The translations under genes and the position numbers were made by a program. A stretch of 64,000 bases of DNA, taken from the NCBI RefSeq assembly GCF_003086295.3, contig NC_092045.1, positions 87,186,693 through 87,250,692 of the forward strand, written 5' to 3'. Under the pieces are notes generated by a model. That model was not told the origin of the DNA. It searched no databases and saw nothing but the letters and a program-made list of their open reading frames with translations. How positions within the stretch are numbered: the first letter of the stretch is position 1; the number at the start of each line of letters is the position of its first letter. The DNA comes from Arachis hypogaea. Lineage: Eukaryota; Streptophyta; Magnoliopsida; Fabales; Fabaceae. Of the stretch, positions 22,542 to 33,722 are shown piece after piece.

Positions 22542-24623
22542 TGATAAACCACTATTTCATAGTTTATATTGTATTTAATTGAGTGGTTTTATCAAGCTTT
22601 CCACCCACTTATTCATAGGATTTGCATGATTTTACAATTCCTTCCTAGTTTAGTTCTATGATTGCAAACATGCTTCTTTGGTCTTAATTTAGCTAATCTT
22701 AATCCTCTCCTATTACCATTCGATGCCTTGATTTGTGTGTTAAGTGTTTCAGGCTTCATAGGGCAGGAATGGCTTAGAGAATCAAGAGGAAGCGTGCAAA
22801 AATGGAAGGAACACAAGGAATTGAGGAGATGACCAGCGAGAAGTGACGCGGTCGCATGGCTCACGCGACCGCGCGAAATGGAAGAAATCAGAGTAACGTG
22901 TTCGTATGCCTGACGTGACCGCGCGGATTGTAAGCTGCACGAACGACGCGAATGCGTAAACGACGCGCACGCGTGGTACGAAAAACGCTGAGTGACGCGA
23001 TCGCGTGGACGATGCAGACGCGTGACGTGCGCAATCTGCAGAATTACAAAAGTCGCTGGCAGAGATTTTGGGCTGCATTTCAACCCAGTTTTCGGCCTAG
23101 AAACACAGATTAAAGTCAGGGAACATGCAGAGACTCAACATGCTTTTGATAATTCATAATTTTTAGTTTAGATGTAGTTTTTAGAGAGAGAGGTTCTCTC
23201 CTCTCTCTTAGGATTTAGAAATTAGGATTTATTTCAACTCTTCATCAGTTTATGCTTTCATTTGTATCTGATTTGTGTTGCCCAATTGGCTTATGAACTT
23301 TTCATGTTAGGATTGATTTTCTTATTTAATACACATTATTGAGATGCATAGTTGTAAAAACCGGATCGGACCGGCCGGTTCGACCGAAAATTGGGAGAAA
23401 ATATTTCTAAAATGCTTGAGGTAGGGTTCGAATCCCTGCCCTCAAGGAACCCAAAAGGCCCCACAACCACCAAACCACTATGTTTTCTATTAAAATTAAT
23501 GCAAATTATAATACATATAGATATCTTTCATCAAATAGTTTACTTTTATTTAATTTATTTTAATTTTAATTATAAACTCATTCATTCTTAAATTAATTAT
23601 ATTTTTATTTAACAATAATTATAAACTCACTTATTGTTTTATAATTATATAATATCTATTAATATTATTTTTTAATAAATACTTGTAGTATATAATAGTA
23701 TAAAATATATAAACTAATTAATAAATTATTAAATATTAAAAATAATAGTTATTTTAATATAAAAATAAAATAAAAATATTTATGATAGAGTAAAGATAAT
23801 AAAATATTTATTGTTCATGTTCCATATTATTTTAAAATAACTTGATATTTTAAAATGTTAGTAAAAATACGTATTTTAAATTTTAATTTTAAACTTTTGA
23901 CTTTTTTATTTTTTATTTACATAGGACCGAGTCAACCGGTTCAACCAGTAACCCAACGGTTGAACCAGTGACCCAGTGACCCAATAACCTGACCGGTTCG
24001 ATTGCCGGTTCGGTTCTGACAACTATGTTGAGATGTTTTCAGATATATGATTCTAATTTAGCTTTCTGCATTCTTGGCTTTGGTTAAGAAATCAGTAACT
24101 CAGGAGTTATTAAACTCAACGTGATCGATAATTGTTATCTTTGCTAATTAGCTTGAACTTCAATAATCCCAATCTTTTTTCTAGGAATTAACTAGGATTT
24201 GAAGATCAAACTAATTAGTCACTTGACCTTCCCTTGCACTAGCAAAGGTTAACTAAGTAGAATTAAGGTTCAATTTTCATCATCATTGATAAGGATAACT
24301 AGGATAGGACTTCCAATTTCTCATATCTTGCCAAGAGTTTATTTTACAGTCATTTATTTATTTTATTTGTCATTTATCATACTTGTTCCTCATTCTCAAA
24401 ACCTCCAATTTACAAAACTGATAACCAATAATAAGAACACACCTCCCTGCAATTCCTTGAGAAGACGACCCGAGGTTTAAATACTTCGGTTATCAATTTA
24501 TTTAGGGGTTTGTTACTTGTGACAACCAAAACGTTTGTAAGAAAGGACTTTTGTTGGTTTAGAAGCTATACTTGCAACGGGAATTTATTCTAAATTCTAG
24601 ACCACGCAAAAGTTTTCTCTTCA
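22542..24623 (+). repeat. 5' LTR of element C (contains a MITE)
   Basis: Begins TGATAAACCACTATTT and ends CTCTTCA. Without the inserted MITE it is about 1.39 kb. A cluster of CpG-rich near-palindromes (ACGCGACCGCG, ACGCGCACGCGT and similar) lies at 22840-23035. Compared with the 3' LTR it lacks about 37 bases near 23250, so the LTRs have diverged by indels as well as substitutions. Confidence 0.92.
23347..24027. mobile_element. 681-bp MITE-like element in the 5' LTR of C
   Basis: Inverted ends CATAGTTGTAAAAACCGG and (other strand) CATAGTTGTCAGAACCGAAC. It is flanked by a perfect 8-base duplication TTGAGATG (23339-23346 and 24028-24035). The 3' LTR of C has the empty site (TTAAGATG at 30529-30536), which proves insertion after C. 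It is the same family as 8611-9397, inverted. Near its left end is GGTTCGAATCC (23425-23435), resembling an RNA polymerase III B box. Confidence 0.95.
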
Positions 24624-24645
24624 AAATGGCATCATTGCTGGGGAA
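24624..24645 (+). promoter_or_regulatory. Primer-binding-site region of element C
   Basis: Directly after the 5' LTR, AAATGGCATCATTGCTGGGG corresponds to the TGGCGCCGTTGCCGGGGA-type primer region common in plant Ty3 elements, with substitutions. Element E has the closer form TGGTGCCGTAGCCGGGG at the same place. Confidence 0.65.
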
Positions 24646-24822
24646 TTGCAAACGTGTGCCTTATTATTGGTTATTGTAAAGACTTTAAAATTTTTTTTTT
24701 CAGATTTTAAAAATTTTTATCTTATCTTATCCTTTTTCAAAAATCATATTTTTTTTCAAAAATTATATCTTTTTCAAAATATTTTCTTTTTGTTAGTTTT
24801 GTTTTTATTTTCTTCTACTACG

Positions 24823-26696
24823 ATGAACTCTCACCCCTTTGGCTATGAGTCTGGTTACAACTATGTTGCAGGAAGAGGAAGTTGTAACAGGAATATGTAT
24901 CAAGGTCAAAGCAATCAAAGATGGACGGAGCCAAGAGGATCTGATCAACCCTTTAGGCGACAACACCTTCCAGGATATCATGGACAAAGACCATTCTACA
25001 ATGCATACCAAGATGATAGATATGGTGGACCTCCTTGTAGTTACCAACAAGCCCTATCATATGCCAATGAACCACCTCCTCAACATAGCTTTGAACCATC
25101 ACACTCACAAGCCCTTTTCCACCATTCACCTCCATATGACCCCAATCCTTATTCACCACACCAACCACCACCTCAATATACACCATCTCCTTATCATTAT
25201 CAAGATGAACCACCTTCCTACAATGAACCCTTTCTCCCAACAAATGAACCCTCCTATCCACCCAAACCTCCATGGAGAAAGCATTTGCCGATCTAAACTC
25301 TACTATACAAGCTCTCGCCGCCCAAATCGGACCACCAAATACCTTCAACAATCAACCCTCAAGCTCTAGTGCACTTCTTTTTCAATCACAGAATGATCTC
25401 TCCATCCCATCACCACCATCCGTGGAAGAGCACCTACATCCATCAATCCAAGAGCAAGATGATCCCAATTATGCTATTGATATGGAACAAGAGAGAGATG
25501 ATCATCTTCGCGAATCCATACTTCATAAGGAGCTAGAGGAGGCACTAAAGGTGAAGGTAGGAGAGACCCTTGAAGATGACGGAGAAATTGAAGGGAGTTG
25601 TCGTGGAAAGGTAATCATCAAGGAGGAATAAGAGTCAAGGGATCATTTCCAGGAAACAGTGGATCAATTTTACGCAACCCTTCATCAATTGAATCAAGCG
25701 ATAAATCAATTAGCTTCCCGACATTCGGACACTCAAGGAACCCCCATGGCTTCATGTGGATAATCTAATGAAGAACGTAGCATGAAGGAGACATTAGAAA
25801 CTCCGGTGGACAGTAAAGAGCATGAATTTGTACTGGAACACGTGGAGGAAGCCAGAATTATTGAAGAAGAAGAAGTGGTTGAAGACTTAGGAGATGCTGA
25901 ACCTCCATTAGAAAGTCCATTCATAAAGCCTCCTTCCAAGATGCTTGAAATTAATGTTGAGGAGGATGTCCAACCTCCAAGGCATATCATGGTTGAAGAC
26001 TTGGAAGAGGTTGATCAAGAGATGGAGTTTAAAGAAGAAGAAGCACAACCTCCCATGCCCTTGGTAAACAATGAAGAAGAAATTGAATAAGAAGAAAGCT
26101 ACCAAGAGGAAGAGGTTGAAATTGAAGAAGCTTGCAAAGAGGTGGAAGTTGTCAGAGAAGAGCACAAGGGAGTGGAGCTTGCAAATTCATTAGAAATATC
26201 TCTCCCAAGACCATTACCATCCAACACAACATTCAAGTGGGTAAAATTCCTATCCTTATCCTTTACTTTCCCACTTGAATATGGGCTACTAGAGACGGAT
26301 GGTCAGCTTAGAGATCTTTTTGGCTTTAAGAGTAAGAGGAAGATGGTCAGTGGTAAGAATTATCCTGCAAAGTTCATTATGGTTGGAAGCTTTGAGTTTA
26401 AACGCAAAGGTTGGTGTAGAGCTCAACTGAATGGGTCTAGGAAGTTGTTTGGCCACTTTAGTGAGAATTCAGATTGCTTGCCACCCGATTAGAACACTAA
26501 TGATCAACAAGAAGATGGGTGCAAAAGTAAGGTTTGGGACCCCGGAATTCAATCTAGAAATCAATACTCTTGGGGCCTTGTCACTTGCTTTAGCTTGCTT
26601 GAAGGCTTTCTGTGCCTAGTTTGGGATCCCGGAAGCTACTGGAAGTACAAACATTGGTGGGGATTCTTGGATCAGTACAAGCATAAGCCACCATAA
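24823..26696 (+). pseudogene. Long ORF of element C (uncharacterised, decayed)
   Basis: Homologous to the near-intact ORF of element E (36572-38140). Order: a Tyr/Pro/His/Gln-rich N-terminal part (GYNYVAGRGSCNRNMYQGQS, many PPP and SYQQ), a segment absent from E (about 25272-25640, MEKAFADLNSTIQALAAQIG), an acidic Glu-rich middle, and a conserved C-terminal domain (TFPLEYGLLETDGQLRDLFG, GSRKLFGHFSENSDCL, then LVWDPGSYW and KHWWGFLDQYK). A frameshift near 25270 and stops at 25629, 25761, 26088 and 26490 destroy it. No polymerase or nucleocapsid motif is present. The N-terminal linker and the coiled part loosely resemble the tail of Athila Gag, so it might be a diverged structural protein; this is a guess. 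Confidence 0.7.
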
Positions 26697-28123
26697 CAGG
26701 GAGCTCACCAAATGTCCAACTTAAGGACTTTAACTAAAAGTGCTAGGTGGGAGACAACCCACCATGGTATGGTCGTTCTTTTTCAATTTAATTCTATTTT
26801 GTTTTATTTGTTTTTAAGTTTTACTTTTTTCTATTGAACCTGGAATTGTTCATAACATCCGCATTTGCATTGCATTTTGCATTTTTCCATGTTAAAAAAA
26901 AAGAAAAGAGAAAGGGAGAGCACGCGACGCGACAGTGTCACCGACGCGACCGCGTTGCAGGTGGCTCAGAGAGAATAATATATCGAATAGAGAGTCACGC
27001 AGGAGTGTGGCTGGAGGCATGTCTTTGGCACAAATCATTCCACGTGACCGCGTCGCTGACACGTCCGTGTTCCATGGGAAACATGCCTCCCATGCATCCG
27101 CATCACCCACGCGGACGCGTGACCTGAAATTCGACGTAAGAAAGGATGCACGACCGAAAGTTGTGCTGGAGTGGTGCTCGATTGGTGCTAAACGCGCAAG
27201 CCCTACCATGCGGACGCATGGCTGACGCGACCGCGTCACATCCCTATAATGGCCACTCACGCGATCGCGTCGACCACCCGACCGCGTCACTTTGGAATTT
27301 GGCAATGATGAATTTTTGAACAGAGAGTTGTACGAGCGCGAGGCTGCCCTCGTGCCAGTAGCACAAAATGCGTCACGCATCCACGTGACCGACACGACTG
27401 CGTCGATTAATTTAAGCGCAAGTCGCGCGACCGCGTCCCCCATGCGTCCGCGTCGCTTGCGCCGCACAGCTTATCTAAATCAGCCAAATATCTCATCTTT
27501 CCTTCCCCAAATCTAAATCTTTTCTTTTCCTTCTTATTTCTTTCTTCCTTACTTTCTTTTTTCTTTCTTTTTCTTTTAATTGGTGTTGAAAATTTATTTA
27601 GATCATTATTTTCTATATTTTGCTGTGGATTAATTAGGAATTGTTTGACAATTATTAATTATTTTTAGGGTCACTTGCATGTTCAAAATTCAATACTTTC
27701 AATAACATATTTACCATACATGCTAAGTGTTTGTGAAAAAGCCCGTATGGCATTGTGCATTATTCTAAATTATTCTATTCTACTACTCTAATGCCTGCTT
27801 TTGACAAAACTCCTTTTATATTTTATTAATTAAATATAATTGTCAATACAAACAGCTTATTAGTTTGAAAGAGATGATAATCTAACTTGGACATTTAGTG
27901 CTTAATCTATGCTACTCATGACTTTGCCAGCATGCCAATAAACATCTTGCATCTAATTGCCATTACATGCACTTACTATATTTTCATTGATGACCTTTTC
28001 ACATGTAGTCATGACCATGTGTTAACAACATCCTTCTTTACCGTGCATTGATTATCACTTATACTATCTTCTTCCTTACTCTAACCCTTAGTTTTAAAGT
28101 TACTTACTTTTTCCCTTTTCAGG
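26697..28123 (+). other. Element C spacer with CpG-rich palindrome array
   Basis: Begins with GTGCTAGGTGGGAGACAAC, shared with E (38186). Between 26920 and 27460 lie about fifteen variants of a GACGCGACCGCGT/CACGCGGACGCG motif, making this the most CpG-dense stretch of the element. Open frames on both strands here (such as 26892-27467) are by-products of the GC content. The rest is pyrimidine-rich, then AT-rich, ending in CTTTTTCCCTTTTCAG, which looks like a splice acceptor. Confidence 0.6.
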
Positions 28124-28297
28124 ATGGCCACCAAGAAGGGTGAAAAGAAAGCTACTCCCAAACCACCGACAAGGAAAGGAATAGAAAGAGCACCAGCTGA
28201 GGAACCACAACACCCGCCCACCTGTACAGCTTTGCATGCACCGAGGACGGTGCAATCTTTAAGTGTGGAGAGGTCGATACCAATCTCCACGGGTTAG
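28124..28297 (+). CDS. Conserved 57-codon ORF of element C
   Basis: ATG to TAG, 57 residues, basic N-terminus (MATKKGEKKATPKPP) and a conserved C-terminal half (TALHAPRTVQSLSV). The counterpart in E (39299-39472) has exactly the same length, with roughly 70% identical residues and no indel. Both start one base after a pyrimidine tract ending in CAG, as if translated from a spliced RNA. The 3' part contains the perfect hairpin at 28237-28254 and a purine tract resembling the true polypurine tract, so conservation may reflect nucleic-acid structure rather than protein. Function unknown. Confidence 0.5.
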   Translation: MATKKGEKKATPKPPTRKGIERAPAEEPQHPPTCTALHAPRTVQSLSVERSIPISTG

Positions 28298-29679
28298 TTA
28301 TTCTCTTCTCAACACCAATATTCTATTTTCTTTGTTTGTTCATTGTTGCATTTGCATATTTGATTGCATGTTTATTTGATTTTATGCATTTAGTTACTAC
28401 TTGGTTGAAGTAATATTTTCTTTTTCAAGAAATTTTTATAGTATTTTCACTAATTTAAATTGAAAATTTTTTTGTTAAATTTGTTTGAAGTTGTATTTGG
28501 AACATGGTTTTTGAGCCAAAGAACACACAACCTGTGAGATTTGAGCTTATTTACATGGTTACATTATTTAACCATAAATTTTTATTCTTGTGTGTTTTCT
28601 TCTCTATGATTGCAATCTTTACTTTGTTCCATTCTATATGTCCATTATTTAGTGTATTTACATGCTTGCATATGATTGAGGCCATTATTTGTTTTAGCTC
28701 ACTTATCCCAAATAAGCCTATCCTTTAAATTACCTTTGTTTGCCACTTTGAACTTTTTAATTCCCTTCTGTTCTATAACCACATCACTAGCCTTAAGCAG
28801 AAAAACAAATTAAATATCCCAATTGAATCTTTGGTTAGCTTAAGATAGAGGTTGTGCATCAACTAAGTGTGGGGAAATTTATGGGAACATGGGATGATAG
28901 GAAAAAGGTATTAAAGTGAGTAAATTATTTGAAATTTGGGAGCATGCTCATGTGAAATCAAAATAATTAAAACACTATGTGCATTAATATATTATTCTTA
29001 TATTTCAAAAAAAAGAAAAAAAATTTATTAAGTAATTAAATAAGGGGACAAAAATTACCCCAATGCAAAAATTAAAGAATCAATGCACATGGGATAAAAT
29101 CAAAAATAAAATTGATGCATGAGTATGTAACACACAAGTGAGAAAATTGGGCAGCTAGGCAAGATTTCTAGATTATATAGAGTATGTATATGTTAAGTGA
29201 CAACTTAGACTAATCAAGGGTTCAATTATTAGCTCACTTAGCCTTATATATATACTCTTACCCTTACCTTAGCCCCATTACAACCTTGAAAAAGACCTCA
29301 TGATGTTTGTATGTATACATTAAATATTTGTTGATTGGTTAGATGAAGAACAAAGTTTAGAAAGCATGACTAGGGAAGAGTAGAGTGATATACACTACCA
29401 GTGAGGGTTCAGTGCTTGATTCTATGTTTTCTGCTGTCATCAGCTATCTTCTTACAAGTTTACCTGCTTTTTATTGTATGATTTGAATTAGTAAAATCCA
29501 GTTCATATTTATTCTTGAAAGATTTATTTACTTTTTCACCAAGTAGGTAGAATCATTTTAGCATATAGTTGCATTCACATTCATAGGTTGCATTGCATGA
29601 GTCTTGCCTTTTCCTACTCATTTATTTAGTCTCCTTGAGCTTAGCATGAGGACATGCTAATGATTAAGTGTGGGGATGT
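28298..29679 (+). other. Element C 3' spacer and polypurine tract
   Basis: AT-rich non-coding sequence similar to E 39473-40908. CTAAGTGTGGGGA occurs at about 28869. At 29641-29660 an 8-bp perfect hairpin (arms TTAGCATG and CATGCTAA, loop AGGA) is followed by TTAAGTGTGGGGATGT (29664-29679), the probable polypurine tract, abutting the LTR. Confidence 0.7.
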
Positions 29680-31124
29680 TGATAAACCACTATTTCATGG
29701 TTTATATTGTATTTAATTGAGTGGTTTTATCAAGCTTTTCACCCACTTATTCATAGGATTTGTATGATTTTACAATTCCTTCCTAGTTTAGTTTTATGAT
29801 TGAAAACATGCTTCTTTGGTCTTAATTTAGCTAATCTTAATCCTCTCCTATTACCATTCGATGCCTTGATTTGTGTGTTAAGTGTTTTAGGCTTCATAGG
29901 GCAGGAATGGCTTAGAGAATGAAGAGGAAGCGTGCAAAAATGGAAGGAACACAAGGAATTGAGGAGATGACCAGCGAGAAGTGACGCGGTCGCATGGCTC
30001 ACGCGACCGCGTGAAATGGAAGAAATCAGAGTGACGCGTTCGCATGCCTAACGCGACCGCGCGGATTGGAAGCTGCACGAACGACGTGAATGCGTGGACG
30101 ACGCGCACGCGTGGTACGAAAAACGCTGAGTGACGTGATCACGTGGACGACGCAGACGCGTGACGTGCACAATTTGCAGAATTACAAAGGTCGCTGACAG
30201 AGATTCTGGGCCGCATTTTAACCCAGTTTTCGGCCCAGAAACACAGATTAAAGTCAGGGAACATGCAGAGAATCAACATGCTTTTAATAATTCATAATTT
30301 TTAGTTTAGATGTAGTTTTTAGAGAGAGGTTCTCTCCTCTCTCTTAGGATTTAGAAATTAGGATTTTTAGAAATTAGGATTTATTTCAACTCTTCATCAG
30401 GTTCAATAATTTATGTTTCTCTTCCACTTTTATTTACTCTGATGCTTTCATTTGTATCTGATTTGTGTTGCCCAATTGGCTTATGAAATTTTCATGTTAG
30501 GATTGATTTTCTTATTTAATACACATTATTAAGATGTTTTCAGATATATGATTCTAATTTAGCTTTCTGCATTATTGGCTTTGGTTAAGAAATCAGTAAC
30601 TCAGGAGTTATTAAACTCAACGTGATCGATAATTGTTATCTTTGCTAATTAGCTTGAACTTCAATAATCCCAATCTTTTTTCTAGGAATTAACTAGGATT
30701 TGAAGATCAAACTAATTAGTCACTTGACCTTCCCTTGCACTAGCAAAGGTTAACTAAGTAGAATTAAGGTTCAATTTTCATCATCATTGATAAGGATAAC
30801 TAGGATAGGACTTCCAATTTCTCATATCTTGCCAAGAGTTTATTTTACAGTCATTTATTTATTTTATTTGTCATTTATCATACTTGTTCCTCATTCTCAA
30901 AACCTCCAATTTACAAAACTGATAACCAATAATAAGAACACACCTCCCTGCAATTCCTTGAGAATACGACCCGAGGTTTAAATACTTCGGTTATCAATTT
31001 ATTTAGGGGTTTGTTACTTGTGACAACCAAAACGTTTGTAAGAAAGGACTTTTGGTTGTTTAGAAGCTATACTTGCAACGAAAATTTATTCTGAATTCTA
31101 GACCACGCAAAAGTTCTCTCTTCA
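29680..31124 (+). repeat. 3' LTR of element C
   Basis: 1445 bases, TGATAAACC...TCTTCA. Contains the CpG-rich motif cluster at 29980-30175 and the empty site for the MITE present in the 5' LTR. The duplication ATAGG follows at 31125-31129. Confidence 0.93.
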
Positions 31125-31129
31125 ATAGG

Positions 31130-31755
31130 TCAGCATTGTCTCATAGTAAGTTGATCAACTAGCACCGTTCATCTGCAAATAAAGCATGACCAATGTATGT
31201 GAAATGATTAACATTGTTAATTAAAGGTACCCTCTCTAGATCATCCATTAGAAGTGGTTGTTCATGGAACTCGGCTCGAAGATCCATATTTGAGAGTAAT
31301 GGTAAGTCTTTCGCATTGTAGACTGCTTGAATGTGTTCTTGTTTGATGAGCTTCTTCGATTGTTGCTTCAAACTCGCATTGTAACACTGGCAGGCCTCTT
31401 TTTGGTCGGTGTATACTGTCACAATGAGGTTATCCTGCACATAGAACTTAACACACAAATGCATAATAGAGACTATGGCTCCAAATGAGTTCAAATATGG
31501 TCTACCAAGAGTAATATTATAAGGACTAAAATAGTTAACAATAAGATATTGAATGTCTACCACTTTTGAATTTAGATGGTCTTCTATAGTTGTTCTCAGC
31601 CATACATAACTGAGGACAGGCACCCATTCTCCAAAGAATCCTACTAGTTTTCCTAAAGAGGGCTGCATTACCTTCTCATTGAGGTTCATCTTCTGGAACG
31701 TGGAATAAAATAGTACATCTGCACTGCTTCCTGGGTCAAGCAACACTTTTTTTTT
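31130..31755 (-). pseudogene. Protease region of element D
   Basis: The minus-strand frame 31159-31746 begins with the aspartic protease site LLDPGSSADVLFYSTF, in which DPG replaces the usual D-T/S-G and may already be inactive. Further on are IEDHLNSKVVDIQYLIV and YNITLGRPYLNSFGAIVSI, the flap and C-terminal parts of Ty3 Tat-type retropepsin, then a linker toward RT. At 31747-31755 a run of nine A (minus strand) puts Gag and protease in different frames. The segment continues from the RT fragment at 22541, separated by element C. Confidence 0.82.
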
Positions 31756-33230
31756 ACTATAAGTTCTCTAACTTGCATAGATATAACTACTGGATCATCT
31801 AAATTGGTATTTTCGGGTTGAAAGTCAAATTTGGTGAAGCTTATTGTAGGAGTTTCTTGATACATCGACTGTGTGGGTATAGTTCCATCCACTTCCAACA
31901 TTGCTCTGTAACTCCTTTTTCTGGCCGAGCTTGACGTACCTCCTCCGGCAAACCCTCCTGATATGTAGTTTATGACCCCACGTGTTTGTGTGGGATGATT
32001 AGAACTTTTCCACTTTTCCTTGTCCTTACCTATTGTAGCTAGATGATCATTGGACAATTGTTGTGATGGGATCATCTCTTTGTGGAGACGACTACTGACG
32101 TACTTATCTAAGAGTCCATGGCAAGCTAGCCTTTCCAAAAGGTCCTTTGCGATGATGTACTCATCGGTGGTGTGGCCGAACTTCTAGTGGAAAGCGCAAT
32201 GTTTGGACTTGTCTACATACTTCTGGTCTTGATATATACCATCTTTGCTCGGAAGTTTGATGATCTTGGCATTGAGTATCTCCTTGATGATATCATCTCT
32301 TTTGGTATTGAATTGGGTGTATGTATCGAATTTTGGAGTTGGCTTGAAAGGTTTTTTGAGGTCTTTATTTTTTTGATATCTAGGATGCCTTTCTTCATCT
32401 CGGTGAGGTTGTTGTTTTTCCATATGCCGAGCTTCACGAAGTTCTTCAATCTCCATTTTCAATCACCATTTTGCCCCGAGGCCTTTTCTCGGAATTTTGC
32501 CAATGTCTTTGGCTTGGTCATGACTATAGTCTCTTGAAACTTTCTTAGGACGAAGGCCGCTTTTGAGGGCGTGTAGGTGTACGTCGGGGGTAAGGTCCGA
32601 GATCTCCATAGTTACCTTAGCGAATCATGTCATGTAGTCCTTGAGGCTCTCATGCTGCCCTTGTTTGATAGTGCTAAGGTAGTCCAATCCATGTACGTAT
32701 ATTTTAGAGGTGAAAAATTAGTCAATGAACGATCTTGCCAATTCCTTAAAGCAAGAGATTGAACCTACAAACAACTTGGAAAAACCAAAGTAAGGCAGCA
32801 CCATCTAAAAAAGTCGAAAAAAAAATCGGCAAAGTATAGGGTTAGAAGCATGTTAAAAAACATCTTTGACTAAAACTTGGTAATATGGATGCGAGGGTCT
32901 CTAAACCCTTTATACGACTTGAGTGTTGTAGGTAACACAAAGTTCTTTGGCATCTGAAATTTCACAATGTTCTTTGAAAAGGGATTGGATATTGTCAGCT
33001 TTTCCTTAGGAAGGGTGACCTCTTGAGGGTCTGTATCTCGAGATCATACATAATTCGAGCTAGCATTCTTAGGATCCCATACACCGTGCCTCCCATTTTG
33101 GCTTTGGGCTAAAAGGTCGACCATTCGTTGAACTTTGGCTTGGAGCATTGCATTCCGGGCTAAAAGCTCGGCTTTCGTGAGCTACGAGGTTCTGTTGTCA
33201 GTCATACCGATAGCCCCTGCTGCAAAAAGA
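31756..33230 (-). pseudogene. Gag relic of element D
   Basis: Several short minus-strand frames together give a Tat-type Gag. HRDEERHPRYQKNKDLKKPF precedes a zinc-knuckle-like segment (KHCAFHxKFGHTTDEYIIAK, where the usual last Cys is Tyr), then ERLACHGLLDKYV and VINYISGGFAGGGTSSSARK leading to the protease junction. Upstream (32580-33200) only scattered fragments of the capsid region remain, with stops and frameshifts. Confidence 0.75.
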
Positions 33231-33280
33231 AAGCGTAAAACTAAAAGAGAGCTAAATTTAGTGGGTTAGTATATCTTTTT

Positions 33281-33298
33281 CCCATAGACAACGCCAGA
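33281..33298 (-). promoter_or_regulatory. Primer-binding-site region of element D
   Basis: The minus strand reads TCTGGCGTTGTCTATGGG, close to the TTTGGCGCCGTCTGTGGG sequence that follows the 5' LTR in many Tat-type elements. It lies exactly at the LTR boundary (33299). Confidence 0.65.
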
Positions 33299-33722
33299 TG
33301 TTCTATCGTTTTAAGAACTCAATTTAGGTATATCTTTTTTGGTAACCTGCAGAATATCACTGATGACTTCAGATGACCTATACTTCAGCTTGTGGAACAC
33401 GAGGCAAGGTGGGTACTAGCAAAAGGCATTCCGACACTCAAGTCAGTACAATATTCTAAACACAAAAATTAACTTAAATAAAACATGGATCTCTTGTTTT
33501 TTCCACCATGCTTTGATAATGAATGCTCTCCTCATTATATAGATCTTGGCATCTGTCATGTTGTGCACGCCCGAACATATATCGGACTACCTTTAAATAT
33601 ATGGAGGCTACTACAATAAAGTTGTCATTTTTATCTTTTTGTAAAGACGTTTTCTATTTTGTGGTTGTTATTGATTTAAAAACGTATCACTAAAAGTGTT
33701 GCTTAAAGAGAAAGTGTTACCC
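33299..33722 (-). repeat. 5' LTR remnant of element D
   Basis: Read on the plus strand it starts TGTTCTATCGTTTTAAGAAC at the primer site, and its edge resembles 13210-13259. The outer boundary is not resolved. The right part (33650-33722) has short words (CACTAAAAGTGTTGCTTAAAG) of a kind also seen at 46495-46560, across the viral insert. Confidence 0.5.

Larger units (their letters stand above)
22542..31124 (+). mobile_element. Element C: non-autonomous LTR retrotransposon, 8.6 kb
   Basis: LTRs of the form TG...CA (22542-24623 and 29680-31124) are about 97% identical over the first 165 bases and are flanked by a perfect 5-base duplication ATAGG. A primer-site-like sequence follows the 5' LTR and a purine tract precedes the 3' LTR. 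The 5.1 kb interior encodes no protease, RT or integrase, only a long decayed ORF and a 57-codon ORF. The element is inserted in the reverse transcriptase gene of element D. Element E is a diverged relative with the same layout. Confidence 0.92.

Noticed and set aside
22613..23083. 156-residue minus-strand open frame in the C LTR, with similar frames at 29751 and 41055
   Set aside because: The frames lie within LTRs over the CpG-rich cluster and are not kept consistently between LTR copies.
24839..25369. 176-residue plus-strand frame overlapping the element C ORF
   Set aside because: It is a shifted frame of the true ORF, rich in His, Ile and Met from CAT and ATA words; the homologous frame with element E is the other one.
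26892..27467. 191-residue minus-strand open frame in element C
   Set aside because: It is a by-product of the CpG-rich motif array, with Arg/Ser/Ala-rich low-complexity translation; the plus strand shows equally long frames.
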